Source: an uncultured Shimia sp. (GTDB taxonomy: Bacteria > Pseudomonadota > Alphaproteobacteria > Rhodobacterales > Rhodobacteraceae). From it: a DNA stretch of 64,000 nucleotides. Of this stretch, positions 56,011-64,000 are shown piece after piece. The DNA lies in the NCBI RefSeq assembly GCF_947493595.1, contig NZ_CANLRL010000002.1:248001-312000 (forward strand). The letters run 5' to 3'. The number at the start of each line of letters is the position of its first letter. Position 1 is the stretch's first letter. The position numbers and the translations under genes are program-made. The notes below the pieces were generated by a model. The model saw nothing but the letters and a program-made list of their open reading frames with translations. It did not search any database and had not been told where the DNA came from.

Positions 56011-56571
56011 ATGGCTGAGCCGAAAGAAAACGAGTTTCTGGACGACATCGCAGATGCCGAGGCCGAAGAATTTGCTCAAAGCTTGGATGAGCTGGATGAC
56101 GAGGCCATCGAAATTGATGAGCTGCGCGCCGAACGTGACGAGCTGAAAGACCGCTGGATGCGTGCGTTGGCAGATGCCGAAAACGCCCGCAAACGTGGCG
56201 ACAAAGCCCGTCGTGAGGCGGAGCAATACGGCGGCTCTAAACTGGCGCGTGATATGCTGCCCGTGTTTGACAACATGAAACGTGCGGTTGAAACCATCAC
56301 CGATGAGCAGAAAGAAGCTTCCGCTGCGTTGATCGAAGGCATCGAGCTGACTATGCGTGAGCTGCTGAAAACCTTCTCCAAACACGGCATCGAAGTTGTT
56401 TCGCCTGAGGTGGGCGACAAGTTTGATCCAAATGTACATGAAGCCATGTTCGAAGCACCGGTCCCAGGCACCAAATCTGGTGAGATCATTCAAGTCTCGG
56501 CCCAGGGCTTCATGTTGCATGACCGCCTTCTGCGGCCCGCACAAGTGGGCGTGAGCTCGAACCCGGGCTAA
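56011..56571 (+). CDS. grpE: Nucleotide exchange factor GrpE
   Basis: 186 residues. Acidic N-terminus, a long helix with RWMRALADAENARKRGDK, and the beta-domain GVEVVSPEVGD-like region KHGIEVVSPEVGDKFDPN followed by HEAMFEAP. Releases ADP from DnaK. Typical hrcA-grpE pair; terminator overlaps the following gene. Confidence 0.97.
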   Translation: MAEPKENEFLDDIADAEAEEFAQSLDELDDEAIEIDELRAERDELKDRWMRALADAENARKRGDKARREAEQYGGSKLARDMLPVFDNMKRAVETITDEQKEASAALIEGIELTMRELLKTFSKHGIEVVSPEVGDKFDPNVHEAMFEAPVPGTKSGEIIQVSAQGFMLHDRLLRPAQVGVSSNPG

Positions 56572-56594
56572 ACAGACGACAAAATGCTTGCTAC

Positions 56595-56627
56595 AAAGCT
56601 CCCGAAGTTTTCGGGAGCTTTTCTTTT
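56595..56627 (+). terminator. Intrinsic terminator of grpE, overlapping the next ribosome site
   Basis: AAGCTCCCGAA and TTCGGGAGCTT make an 11-bp perfect stem with a GTT loop, followed by TTTCTTTT. GGGAG in the 3' arm is 8 nt from the TTG at 56626, so the hairpin carries the likely ribosome site of the TPM gene. Confidence 0.88.
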
Positions 56628-57678
56628 GCACATTTTTCTAAAAGTATTTTTTGCGATTTCCATAGCGGTGACACCCGCCTGGGCAGTGACTTACCCAGAG
56701 CGGGCGGATCGGTTTTTGAACGATTTTGCGGATGTCCTGACGCTTAATCAGGAGGCAGAAATCAGAGCCAAATTGGTGGAAGTCCATCGCAACAACGACA
56801 TTGAATTTACGGTCCTTACCATCAATAGTCTGCAAGATTATGGACACGACGGCAAAATTGAACCCTACGCTACGGCATTATTCAACACATGGGGTGTAGG
56901 GGACGCGTCTAGAAACGACGGCGTATTGATGCTGGTTGCGGTCTCAGATCGTGTCATTCGCATCGAAGTAGGGGCAGGCTATGGCCTCGAACTCAATACA
57001 CCTATGCAGCTAATCATCGACAGGACAATCTTACCCCGGTTTCGTGAAAGAGACATGCCCGAGGGCATCAGCGCGGGGGTTTCAGACGTAATTGACGAGG
57101 TTACCGGTCGCAATCGCCGGGCACGGGAAGCTGCCGAGCTTGCTGCGGAAACCGTGCCTGTTCAACCCAGTATTTTTGAGAGGATTCCTGGGTGGCTATA
57201 TGGAGTTTTCACTGCAATCCTTGGTGCTGGCGGGGTCTTTCTCCGCCGTTGGCTTCGACACCGCCCACGGATCTGTCCCAACGACAGTTCCAAAATGGAG
57301 CGCATGTTGGAAGAGTGGGATGATCAGCATCTGCAACCGGGACAAATCACTGAAGAGAGGCTCAAAAGCGTCGATTATGATGTGTGGAAATGCATGCGCT
57401 GTGACCACATGACCATTGAGGCCTATAAAGGCTGGTTTTCGCGTTATAGCGCCTGCCGCTCGTGTGGATACAAGACAGTCGAGTCAGACAGCACCATCCT
57501 AGAAAGCGCAACGCGCCATTCAACGGGGTTGAAACGTGTCGACTACAGCTGCCTGCATTGTCAGGACACCTGGAGCCTGCGCAAAATTATCCCACGCATA
57601 TCGTCAAGTTCGTCGTCCTCTGGCGGGTCGTCCAGTGGCGGAAGTTCGTCTGGAGGCGGTGCATCCGGCAGTTGGTGA
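56626..57678 (+). CDS. TPM-domain (YgcG-like) protein with zinc ribbons
   Basis: About 350 residues from TTG (HIFLKVFFAISIAVTPAWA after Met, a clean signal peptide); an ATG at 56584 would translate the terminator and is doubted. TPM domain (about 22-150: FLNDFADVLT, NDGVLMLVAVSDRVIRIEV, GYGLE), a membrane helix, then a cysteine-rich C-terminal part with three CxxC pairs (CMRC, CRSC, CLHC) and a Ser/Gly tail ending GGGASGSW, typical of YgcG. TPM proteins are membrane-linked and include phosphatases in plants; role here unknown. Confidence 0.82.
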   Translation: MHIFLKVFFAISIAVTPAWAVTYPERADRFLNDFADVLTLNQEAEIRAKLVEVHRNNDIEFTVLTINSLQDYGHDGKIEPYATALFNTWGVGDASRNDGVLMLVAVSDRVIRIEVGAGYGLELNTPMQLIIDRTILPRFRERDMPEGISAGVSDVIDEVTGRNRRAREAAELAAETVPVQPSIFERIPGWLYGVFTAILGAGGVFLRRWLRHRPRICPNDSSKMERMLEEWDDQHLQPGQITEERLKSVDYDVWKCMRCDHMTIEAYKGWFSRYSACRSCGYKTVESDSTILESATRHSTGLKRVDYSCLHCQDTWSLRKIIPRISSSSSSSGGSSSGGSSSGGGASGSW

Positions 57679-57794
57679 CATTGATCCACAGGACTGCCTT
57701 TCTGAGGAAATTGAGCAGGTGTTGCTTCGTTGACAGGCTTTGCTGTCGCGCCCATTAACGGACCACCACGGGCAGGGAAAAAAGGGTGGCACAA

Positions 57795-59123
57795 ATGAAA
57801 ATTGTGATGATCGGCACGGGGTATGTTGGATTGGTTTCCGGTGTCTGTTTCTCCGACTTTGGACATGAAGTTGTCTGCGTTGATAAGGACCCCGTCAAAA
57901 TCGAAAAGCTTGTGCGCGGCGAAGTCCCGATTTACGAGCCGGGCTTGCAGACACTGATGGAAAAAAACGTTGAAGCTGGGCGGCTTAGCTTCACACTTGA
58001 TCTAACTAAGGCCATGGATGGCGCCCAAGCGGTCTTTATCGCCGTTGGGACACCAACCCGTCGAGGGGACGGCCATGCAGATTTAACATATGTGATGGCG
58101 GCAGCTGAAGAAATTGCCCGTACCGCCCAGGATTATGTAGTGATTGTCACCAAATCCACGGTGCCCGTTGGCACCAATCGACAGGTCAAGAAAACGGTGC
58201 GCAAAGCCAATCCGGAGCTTGACTTTGATGTGGCTAGCAATCCGGAGTTCCTGCGAGAAGGCGCCGCCATAGAGGATTTTATGAAGCCAGACCGAGTGGT
58301 GATTGGTGTGCATAATGACCGCGCAGGCGAAGTGATGAATGACATTTACCGCCCCCTCTACTTGCGGGATTTTCCAATTGTTTCGACAGATTTGGAAAGC
58401 GCGGAGGTGATCAAATACGCCGCCAATGCCTTCTTGGCCACCAAGATCACCTTTATCAATGAAATTGCCGCTTTGTGTGAGCGGGTTGGTGCGGATGTGA
58501 AGCAAGTTTCTAAAGGCATGGGCATGGACGGGCGCATCGGGAACAAGTTTCTGCATGCAGGCCCTGGCTACGGTGGCTCCTGCTTCCCTAAGGATACCAA
58601 AGCTTTGGCCCGCATTGGTCAGGACAACGCGGTTCCAATGCAGATCACAGAAACTGTCATTCAAGTGAATGAGGAAACGAAGCGCCGCATGATCGATAAG
58701 GTGCTTGATTTGTGTGGTGGCAGTTTCAATGGTAAAACCATTGGTGTATTGGGTGTGACCTTTAAGCCAAACACAGATGACATGCGGGATGCGCCAAGTT
58801 TGACACTAATCCCGGCAATGGTTGGTGGCGGCGCCAAGGTGTGCGTCACAGATCCGCAAGGGCGCCATGAAGGCGAAGCACTCTTGCCTGGCGTGATCTG
58901 GGTGGACGATGCTTACAAAGCGGCGCAAAACGCTGATGTCTTGGTGATCATGACTGAGTGGAATGAGTTCCGGGCTTTGAATTTGAAAAAGATTGCTCGC
59001 AAAATGACAACCCCGTGCCTTGCAGACTTACGCAACATCTATTCAGTGCGGGATGCCAAGCGGGCTGGATTTCAAGCATATGCCAGCATAGGCCGCGTTG
59101 GATTTTCATCGGTGGACGAATAA
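57795..59123 (+). CDS. UDP-glucose 6-dehydrogenase
   Basis: 442 residues from ATG behind AAAGGG (a GTG three codons earlier has an equally spaced AGGG). NAD motif MIGTGYVGLVSGVCF, VAVGTPT-like FIAVGTPTRRGDG, ASNPEFLREGAAI, the catalytic cysteine in GPGYGGSCFPKDTKAL and GVTFKPNTDDMRDAPS. Makes UDP-glucuronate for polysaccharides. No other sugar genes flank it, so GDP-mannose activity is not excluded. Confidence 0.93.
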   Translation: MKIVMIGTGYVGLVSGVCFSDFGHEVVCVDKDPVKIEKLVRGEVPIYEPGLQTLMEKNVEAGRLSFTLDLTKAMDGAQAVFIAVGTPTRRGDGHADLTYVMAAAEEIARTAQDYVVIVTKSTVPVGTNRQVKKTVRKANPELDFDVASNPEFLREGAAIEDFMKPDRVVIGVHNDRAGEVMNDIYRPLYLRDFPIVSTDLESAEVIKYAANAFLATKITFINEIAALCERVGADVKQVSKGMGMDGRIGNKFLHAGPGYGGSCFPKDTKALARIGQDNAVPMQITETVIQVNEETKRRMIDKVLDLCGGSFNGKTIGVLGVTFKPNTDDMRDAPSLTLIPAMVGGGAKVCVTDPQGRHEGEALLPGVIWVDDAYKAAQNADVLVIMTEWNEFRALNLKKIARKMTTPCLADLRNIYSVRDAKRAGFQAYASIGRVGFSSVDE

Positions 59124-59169
59124 CCGCCTGCATGGTTTAGAAACCTTGTTTCCAGAAAGGCATCCTCAC

Positions 59170-59709
59170 ATGACTTGGAAAACACTATCGACAAAAAGTC
59201 TACTCAATCGGCCGCCCTTTTTGGAAGTGCAGCAGGAACAAGTGGAGATCAGACCGGGTCATGTGGTGGATGACTTCTATCAGATCCGTTTGATGGATTT
59301 TGCAGTTGTCATTCCCTTTTTGAACGATGGGCGTGTCGAAATGATCCGTCAGTACAAACATGGCCCGGCCCGCGAAGTTCTTGGTTTTCCGGCTGGGCAT
59401 GTGGATTCAGGAGAGGATCCTGAAGCCGCCGCGCGGCGTGAGCTCTTGGAAGAAACCGGGTTGCAAGCCGATACGTTGGTGCATTTGGGCTCGTTTGTGG
59501 ATCACGGTAATCAACGTGTGTGCCACGGGCATTACTTTGTTGCGCCGCATTGCCGTCGTGTCACAGAGCCCAACCCAGGTGACTTAGAAGATTTTGCATA
59601 TGAAGCGCTTACACCAGCTCAAATTGAAACAGCTATTCGGTCTGGCGAGGTTGGCGTGATGCACCACGTGGCGGCCTGGGGCCTGTGGAAAATACAATGC
59701 TCAGCCTAA
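59170..59709 (+). CDS. NUDIX hydrolase (ADP-sugar diphosphatase-like)
   Basis: 179 residues from ATG behind AGAAAGG. Complete Nudix box GHVDSGEDPEAAARRELLEE then TGL. The upstream MIRQYKHGPAREVLGFPAG segment resembles ADP-ribose/ADP-sugar pyrophosphatases (NudF/ADPRase type). Substrate is inferred only from that similarity. Confidence 0.88.
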   Translation: MTWKTLSTKSLLNRPPFLEVQQEQVEIRPGHVVDDFYQIRLMDFAVVIPFLNDGRVEMIRQYKHGPAREVLGFPAGHVDSGEDPEAAARRELLEETGLQADTLVHLGSFVDHGNQRVCHGHYFVAPHCRRVTEPNPGDLEDFAYEALTPAQIETAIRSGEVGVMHHVAAWGLWKIQCSA

Positions 59710-59821
59710 ATTGAGCGGAAATCAGTTAGTTCACAACCTACCTGATGCAGGACAATTTCCGGGTGGCCAGCATTCACGCGTAGCGATGTTGTCACACTAA
59801 AGGACAACTCGGCTTACAGCC

Positions 59822-59842
59822 TGTGGAAAACTGTGTGGAAAA
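59822..59842 (-). other. Tandem DnaA-box-like sequences upstream of gspD
   Basis: TGTGGAAAA occurs at 59822-59830 and again at 59834-59842; the complement TTTTCCACA differs by one base from the DnaA box. Spacing is 12 bp. The 235-bp gap (59710-59944) otherwise holds a weak GTTGTC/GACAAC repeat (59788-59808) and no gene. Confidence 0.4.
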
Positions 59843-59944
59843 GAGTGCAATCCGTGGCCACATCCGCTATAAAGCCTCAAAGAGGCAAGGCGGCTTAGGT
59901 TCGATCAACGGATCAGGTGACAGCCCGTGACAAGAGAGCAGGTC

Positions 59945-61921
59945 ATGAAACTATTTGCACGCCTAAGCCCGCGTCGGGCTGTGGCATCGGCGATGGTCGG
60001 TGCGGTTGTCAGTGTTTTTGCGTGTTTTGCTATTGGGGTTGGCGCCGCCAATGCGCAGGTGTCACTTGATCTGCGCGACGCGGATCTGCGCAGTTTTGTC
60101 GAGATCGTTTCGGAAAACACTGGCCGCAGTTTTGTTGTGGATCCGGCCGTGCGGGGCAATGTGACTGTCCTGGCGCCCAATCAACTCACCGCAGATGAGC
60201 TCTATGAGGTCTTTCTGTCTGTTTTGGAACTTAATCGGCTGACAGTCATCGAAGGCGCTGGCGCCGATCGCATTGTTCAAATGAACACAGCCAGAGAGTT
60301 GTCGTCTGGCGATGCATCCGGTGTTTCCTCTGGCTATGAAACACGGGTCATTCCTGTGCGCCACGCGCCGTTGCAAGAGGTCATTGAGGTGGTGCGGCCC
60401 CTTCTGCCGTCAGAAGCAGTGATCACACCAGTGCCAGGCGCCAGTTTGCTAATTCTGTCGGACCGTGGCGCAAACCATGCTCGTATCACCCGCTTGATCA
60501 AACGTTTGGATCAGCCCCGGCAAACGGATCCAATCGAGATGATTCAGCTGCAAAACGCCCAAGCAGGAGATGTTATGCAAGTGGTGCAGTCCATGGGGAT
60601 TGTGCCCAATGGTGCATCGGTCAGCATTGACCGTCGGTCCAACGCGCTTCTGGTGTCCGGTCCCGATGAAATGCGCCAGCGGGTACGGCTTTTGGCCAGT
60701 CGACTGGATACGCAACGAGAAAGTGTAACCAGTCGGACAATCTCTCTGAACTACGCCGATGCTGCTGCAATTGCCGATGTTGTTTTGCGGACCGTCAATG
60801 CAAGTGGGGATGCTGCACAGGCAAACGTCCGGATTGTGCCAGAACCTCAGACCAACACATTGTTGGTCTTTGCGCCGCAAGACCGTATGTCCGAGATTGT
60901 GCGGATCGTGAAGTATCTGGATCAACGTCCAACACAAGTTCTTGTTGAAGCCGTAATTTTTGAGATGACCGTGGACGGGTTTTCGGATCTCTCCGTTCAA
61001 TTTGCCGCCGTTCTCAATGATGCGCTGGTGGGAGGAGTCCAATTTGCCCTCCCGGGACGCACAAGCCTGATCAACCTTGTGTCTGCAGTGTCAAATGGCA
61101 ATGCGCCAGATTTGGGACCTGCGGGTGTGCTGGGCGGCAGTACCTACAATTCGAGCACTGGAAACGGCATTGCGGGTTTGATCACGGCCATTGCTTCAGT
61201 CAACTCCACACGCCTGTTATCAACCCCATCAATTTTAACGCTCAACAATCAAGAAGCAGAGATTGTTGTGGCTCAAAACGTGCCATTTGTGACGGGCAGC
61301 TACACGTCGACAGGGGACGGCGCCAATCCGGAAAACCCCTTCCAAACCATCGAGCGCCAGGATGTCGGTTTGACGCTGAACGTCACACCTCAAATCAACG
61401 CGGACCGCACCGTACGCATGGTGATCAAGCAGGAAGTGTCCAATCTGACAAATTCCACGTCGACGTCTGGCGGGGAAATAACCGCCCGTCGCGCGCTCTC
61501 AACCACTGCTCTGGTGCGCGATGGCAACGTGATTATGCTCGGCGGTTTGCTTGAGGATGGTTCTGGAGCGGTCAATCAACGTGTGCCCGGCATTTCTAGC
61601 CTTCCAGTGGTCGGCGGGTTGTTTCGCGGCAAAAACTCAACCAAGAACCAGCGTGTTTTGCTGGTGTTGCTCCGTCCGCAGGTTGTGTCAAACGATGCCG
61701 AGGCGCGTCGCATCACCAAAAATCTCACCGATAAAGCTTATGCAACCAGTGCTTCCATTCAGCCGCTGGATGAGGGAGGCTATCCTCGGGCTGACCAACG
61801 CCTGCTGCCTTACGATGGGGCGGATTTGAACCAACCTTTTGATGCTGGATTTATCGATGCGCTTGCGCAAAGCCGCAATTTTCCACCGCTTCCGAGCCGC
61901 CTGCGGTTCAACGGAAACTGA
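59945..61921 (+). CDS. gspD: Type II secretion system secretin GspD
   Basis: 658 residues from the ATG at 59945; a GTG six codons earlier is possible. Signal peptide (about 1-38, ending AANAQ), N0 domain (LDLRDADLRSFVEIVSENTG), N1-N3 repeats, and the secretin core with AVIFEMTVDG, VPFVTGSY and VGLTLNVTPQIN, closing with GGLLEDGSG and VPGISSLPVVGGLF. Forms the outer-membrane channel. First gene of the gsp operon seen; gspC is not upstream. Confidence 0.95.
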   Translation: MKLFARLSPRRAVASAMVGAVVSVFACFAIGVGAANAQVSLDLRDADLRSFVEIVSENTGRSFVVDPAVRGNVTVLAPNQLTADELYEVFLSVLELNRLTVIEGAGADRIVQMNTARELSSGDASGVSSGYETRVIPVRHAPLQEVIEVVRPLLPSEAVITPVPGASLLILSDRGANHARITRLIKRLDQPRQTDPIEMIQLQNAQAGDVMQVVQSMGIVPNGASVSIDRRSNALLVSGPDEMRQRVRLLASRLDTQRESVTSRTISLNYADAAAIADVVLRTVNASGDAAQANVRIVPEPQTNTLLVFAPQDRMSEIVRIVKYLDQRPTQVLVEAVIFEMTVDGFSDLSVQFAAVLNDALVGGVQFALPGRTSLINLVSAVSNGNAPDLGPAGVLGGSTYNSSTGNGIAGLITAIASVNSTRLLSTPSILTLNNQEAEIVVAQNVPFVTGSYTSTGDGANPENPFQTIERQDVGLTLNVTPQINADRTVRMVIKQEVSNLTNSTSTSGGEITARRALSTTALVRDGNVIMLGGLLEDGSGAVNQRVPGISSLPVVGGLFRGKNSTKNQRVLLVLLRPQVVSNDAEARRITKNLTDKAYATSASIQPLDEGGYPRADQRLLPYDGADLNQPFDAGFIDALAQSRNFPPLPSRLRFNGN

Positions 61922-61962
61922 CTTAGACGAACGTGTGATACCAGAGACGGAGCAAGCGTGTC

Positions 61963-63429
61963 ATGGGTGATACAAACAACCGCCTGCCGTTTGCTTTTGC
62001 CCGTGACAATCATGTGCTACTCAAGGGCACTCAGGTGTTTGCTGGACCCGCGGTAACTGCTTTGGGTCTCAGGGAGGCACAAAGGCGCGTGGGCTTGGTT
62101 GATGTGGTTTTCAACCAGCTGGCGCAGCCAGAGTTTGAAACACAGCTGGCGAAACTTTATGACGGCTCAGACACGGGGCCGGATCCGACAAGCGACACCG
62201 AGCTGAGTTTTGATCTCGAAGAAGCGGCTTTTGCCTCGCGTCAGCGAGATCTGCTGGACGAACCGGGAGATGCGCCAGTGATCCAGCTGGTCAATCGGCT
62301 GCTGCGCAAAGCTGTGCTGGGCCACGCGTCTGATTTGCATGTGGAGCCGCACGAATACGGCCTTCGCGTGCGCATGCGGGTCGACGGCTTTTTGCAGGAA
62401 GTGATGGACCGTGCCGACGTGCCGGTTAAACGCATTGTGTCGCGACTGAAGGTCATGGCCGGTTTAGATATTTCCGAAACACGCCTTCCGCAAGATGGAC
62501 GCATTGCGCTGTCTTTGGGGGGGCGCATGATCGACACGCGGGTGTCTTCGCTGCCTGGCCACTATGGCGAGCGCATTGTCCTGCGTATTCTGGACCGCTC
62601 GGCTGGTCTGATGCCACTCAAGGATCTTGGCTTGTCAGAGGCGCAGCAGGCATTGTTGCAGCGCCTTGCGTCTCTGCCAAATGGCATCATTTTGGCGACA
62701 GGTCCAACTGGTGCGGGAAAAACCACCACGCTTTATTCCCTGCTGCAATTGGCGGATCGGGACGAGCACAACATCGTCACCGTCGAAGATCCGATTGAAT
62801 ATGATCTGCCTGGCGTGAGCCAATCTCAAATCAACGCAGACATCGGCATGACCTTTGCTGCGGGCTTGCGGGCCACGTTGCGCCAAGACCCAGACGTTAT
62901 TCTTGTTGGCGAAATCCGCGATCCGGAAACCGCCTCCACTGCGGCGCAAGCGGCCCTTACTGGGCATTTGGTATTTTCCTCTTTGCACGCAAATAGCTCT
63001 GTTGGTGCCATTGTCCGTCTGCGGGACTTGGGTGTGGATAACTTTCTCATAGCCGCCACTTTGCGCGGTGTGATTGCGCAACGTCTTCTGCGCAGATTGT
63101 GCCAAAACTGTTGCGCGGCTCACGATCCAACTCGTGAAGAAACATCGCATTTCACCCGCCACGGTTTGCCAATTCCCGAGACGCTTTATGATCCTGTTGG
63201 GTGTGAAGTCTGTTTAGGAACGGGTCATGCCGGTCGGATGGGTGTCTTTGAGATGGTGGAAATTGGCGAAACGCTCCGTGCGGCGATTGATCGTGGGGCA
63301 ACCGAAACCGAAATGGCATCCATGTCGCTCTCTGCCGGAGAAACCCTGATTGGTCAGGGTCTGCTGGCCGCCTCTGGCGGTGATGTGAGCCTGTCTGAAA
63401 CATTGCGCGTTGTTGGAGACGTAGCGTGA
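61963..63429 (+). CDS. gspE: Type II secretion system ATPase GspE
   Basis: 488 residues. N1E-like start, then the ATPase: DLHVEPHEYGLRVRMRVDG, Walker A GPTGAGKT (247-254), VTVEDPIEYDLPGVSQ, Walker B LRQDPDVILVGEIRD, and a zinc-binding cysteine set (LCQNCCAA; CEVCLGTGHAGRMG). Its stop shares bases with the gspF start. Powers pseudopilus assembly. Confidence 0.96.
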   Translation: MGDTNNRLPFAFARDNHVLLKGTQVFAGPAVTALGLREAQRRVGLVDVVFNQLAQPEFETQLAKLYDGSDTGPDPTSDTELSFDLEEAAFASRQRDLLDEPGDAPVIQLVNRLLRKAVLGHASDLHVEPHEYGLRVRMRVDGFLQEVMDRADVPVKRIVSRLKVMAGLDISETRLPQDGRIALSLGGRMIDTRVSSLPGHYGERIVLRILDRSAGLMPLKDLGLSEAQQALLQRLASLPNGIILATGPTGAGKTTTLYSLLQLADRDEHNIVTVEDPIEYDLPGVSQSQINADIGMTFAAGLRATLRQDPDVILVGEIRDPETASTAAQAALTGHLVFSSLHANSSVGAIVRLRDLGVDNFLIAATLRGVIAQRLLRRLCQNCCAAHDPTREETSHFTRHGLPIPETLYDPVGCEVCLGTGHAGRMGVFEMVEIGETLRAAIDRGATETEMASMSLSAGETLIGQGLLAASGGDVSLSETLRVVGDVA

Positions 63430-64000
63430 AGGCCTACGCCTATACCGCCTACACCGGTAATGGCCGGCGCAAAACAGGCACTATTGTTGCTGAAACCGAG
63501 GCTGATGTTGCTGCACAGTTGGCGCAGCAAGACTTGTTTGTGTCTGAGGTTCATGAGACAACACCACAGCTCAGCAAACACACCGCGCGCCTGTCACGCC
63601 GGTCTCGTTTGAACCCAGATCTGCAGTCGGTGTTTACCCGCCAAATGGCGGTATTGCTTGGAGCAGACCTCACTGCGGAAGCTGCGTTGGAGGCCGTACG
63701 AAGTGAGAGCCAAACCGTGCTGGATACAGTAGCGGCGCAAGCACGTGCCTCGCTAATGGAAGGTGCCACCTTGTCAGATGCATTGGCGGAGACGGGTGCC
63801 GGGTTTCCCCCTTACTACCTTGCTGCGCTAAGGGCGGGTGAGGGCGCTGGCGAATTGGCAACGGTGTTCCAAGAGCTGGCAGATCACTTGGAGCAACTGG
63901 GGACCGAGAAAGCAGATATTGCCACCGCGCTGATATACCCTGGTTTCGTGGCCGCTGTGGCATTATTGGTTTGTGCAATCCTGATGACCAGCGTCGCCCC
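63426..64000 (+). CDS. gspF: Type II secretion system inner-membrane protein GspF, N-terminal part
   Basis: Begins at GTG overlapping the gspE stop (GTGA). About 191 residues are present before the window ends. KAYAYTAYTGNGRRKTGTIVA, then FTRQMAVLLGADLTAEAAL and the cytoplasmic helical domain with AGEGAGELATVFQELADHLE, reaching the first membrane helix (ALIYPGFVAAVALLVCAIL). GspF anchors the pseudopilus assembly platform. Confidence 0.95.
   Translation, partial: MKAYAYTAYTGNGRRKTGTIVAETEADVAAQLAQQDLFVSEVHETTPQLSKHTARLSRRSRLNPDLQSVFTRQMAVLLGADLTAEAALEAVRSESQTVLDTVAAQARASLMEGATLSDALAETGAGFPPYYLAALRAGEGAGELATVFQELADHLEQLGTEKADIATALIYPGFVAAVALLVCAILMTSVA

Noticed and set aside
1-64000. CRISPR arrays, insertion sequences, prophage or integrative elements
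   Set aside because: No regular spaced repeats, transposase or integrase frames, or tRNA-linked direct repeats were seen; gene order is the conserved one throughout.

Overview
The window is a gene-dense chromosomal segment of an alphaproteobacterium, most likely a Rhodobacterales member of the Roseobacter group. The RegB/SenC/RegA redox cluster, the hemD/Mic60-like/hemY cluster, the tsaE-amgK-murU-addB-addA-trxA run, the DUF2853 gene and the rho-mnmE-mnmG-rsmG-parA-parB block all point there. No insertion sequences, phage genes, CRISPR arrays, rRNA genes or convincing tRNA genes were seen.

The most important locus is at 44.2-44.6 kb. The 414-bp gap between maf (minus) and hemJ (plus) holds one perfect and three near-perfect DnaA boxes, a repeated GGGGAAACTC-type motif, two GANTC sites and a strongly AT-rich tract. 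Its flanks (secB, dnaQ, coaE, aroE, maf on one side; hemJ, rho, mnmE, mnmG, rsmG, parA, parB on the other) match the gene order around the Caulobacter-type origin. By eye, base composition of the + strand also changes from C-rich on the left to balanced or G-rich on the right. I read this as the chromosomal oriC. Two parS sites lie 3-5 kb away, one across the mnmG start codon and one inside rsmG, with parAB just downstream.

Left of the origin: a DadA-type oxidoreductase end; hemY, a Mic60-like membrane protein and hemD (minus); tsaD-gpsA-yciI-EVE (plus); a 340-bp gap with a possible small RNA; DUF2853, a Gfo/Idh/MocA oxidoreductase and a VOC protein; ahcY; an HD hydrolase and a GNAT; an Lrp-type regulator divergent from a leucine-type dehydrogenase; a NIT-domain chemoreceptor; the RegA/SenC/RegB two-component cluster with a PAS-only membrane protein beside it; the tsaE-to-trxA run (tRNA modification, peptidoglycan sugar recycling, AddAB recombination, thioredoxin); hslV and hslU separated by an aldo/keto reductase and a membrane protein, behind a likely heat-shock promoter; a lipoprotein hydrolase with an MFS carrier; Smr, MltA and a Tim44-like protein (minus); fxsA and secB; then dnaQ-coaE-aroE-maf running up to the origin.

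Right of the origin: hemJ, rho, mnmE, mnmG, rsmG, parA, parB; a minus-strand run rph-rdgB-hemW-DUF454; hrcA-grpE; a TPM-domain protein with zinc ribbons; UDP-glucose dehydrogenase; a NUDIX hydrolase; and the start of a type II secretion operon (gspD, gspE, gspF, cut by the window end).

Most genes are housekeeping. The unusual points are regulatory and structural: the origin architecture, parS sites built into genes, two places where a terminator hairpin supplies the ribosome binding site of the next gene, and a few structured intergenic elements that no gene explains.
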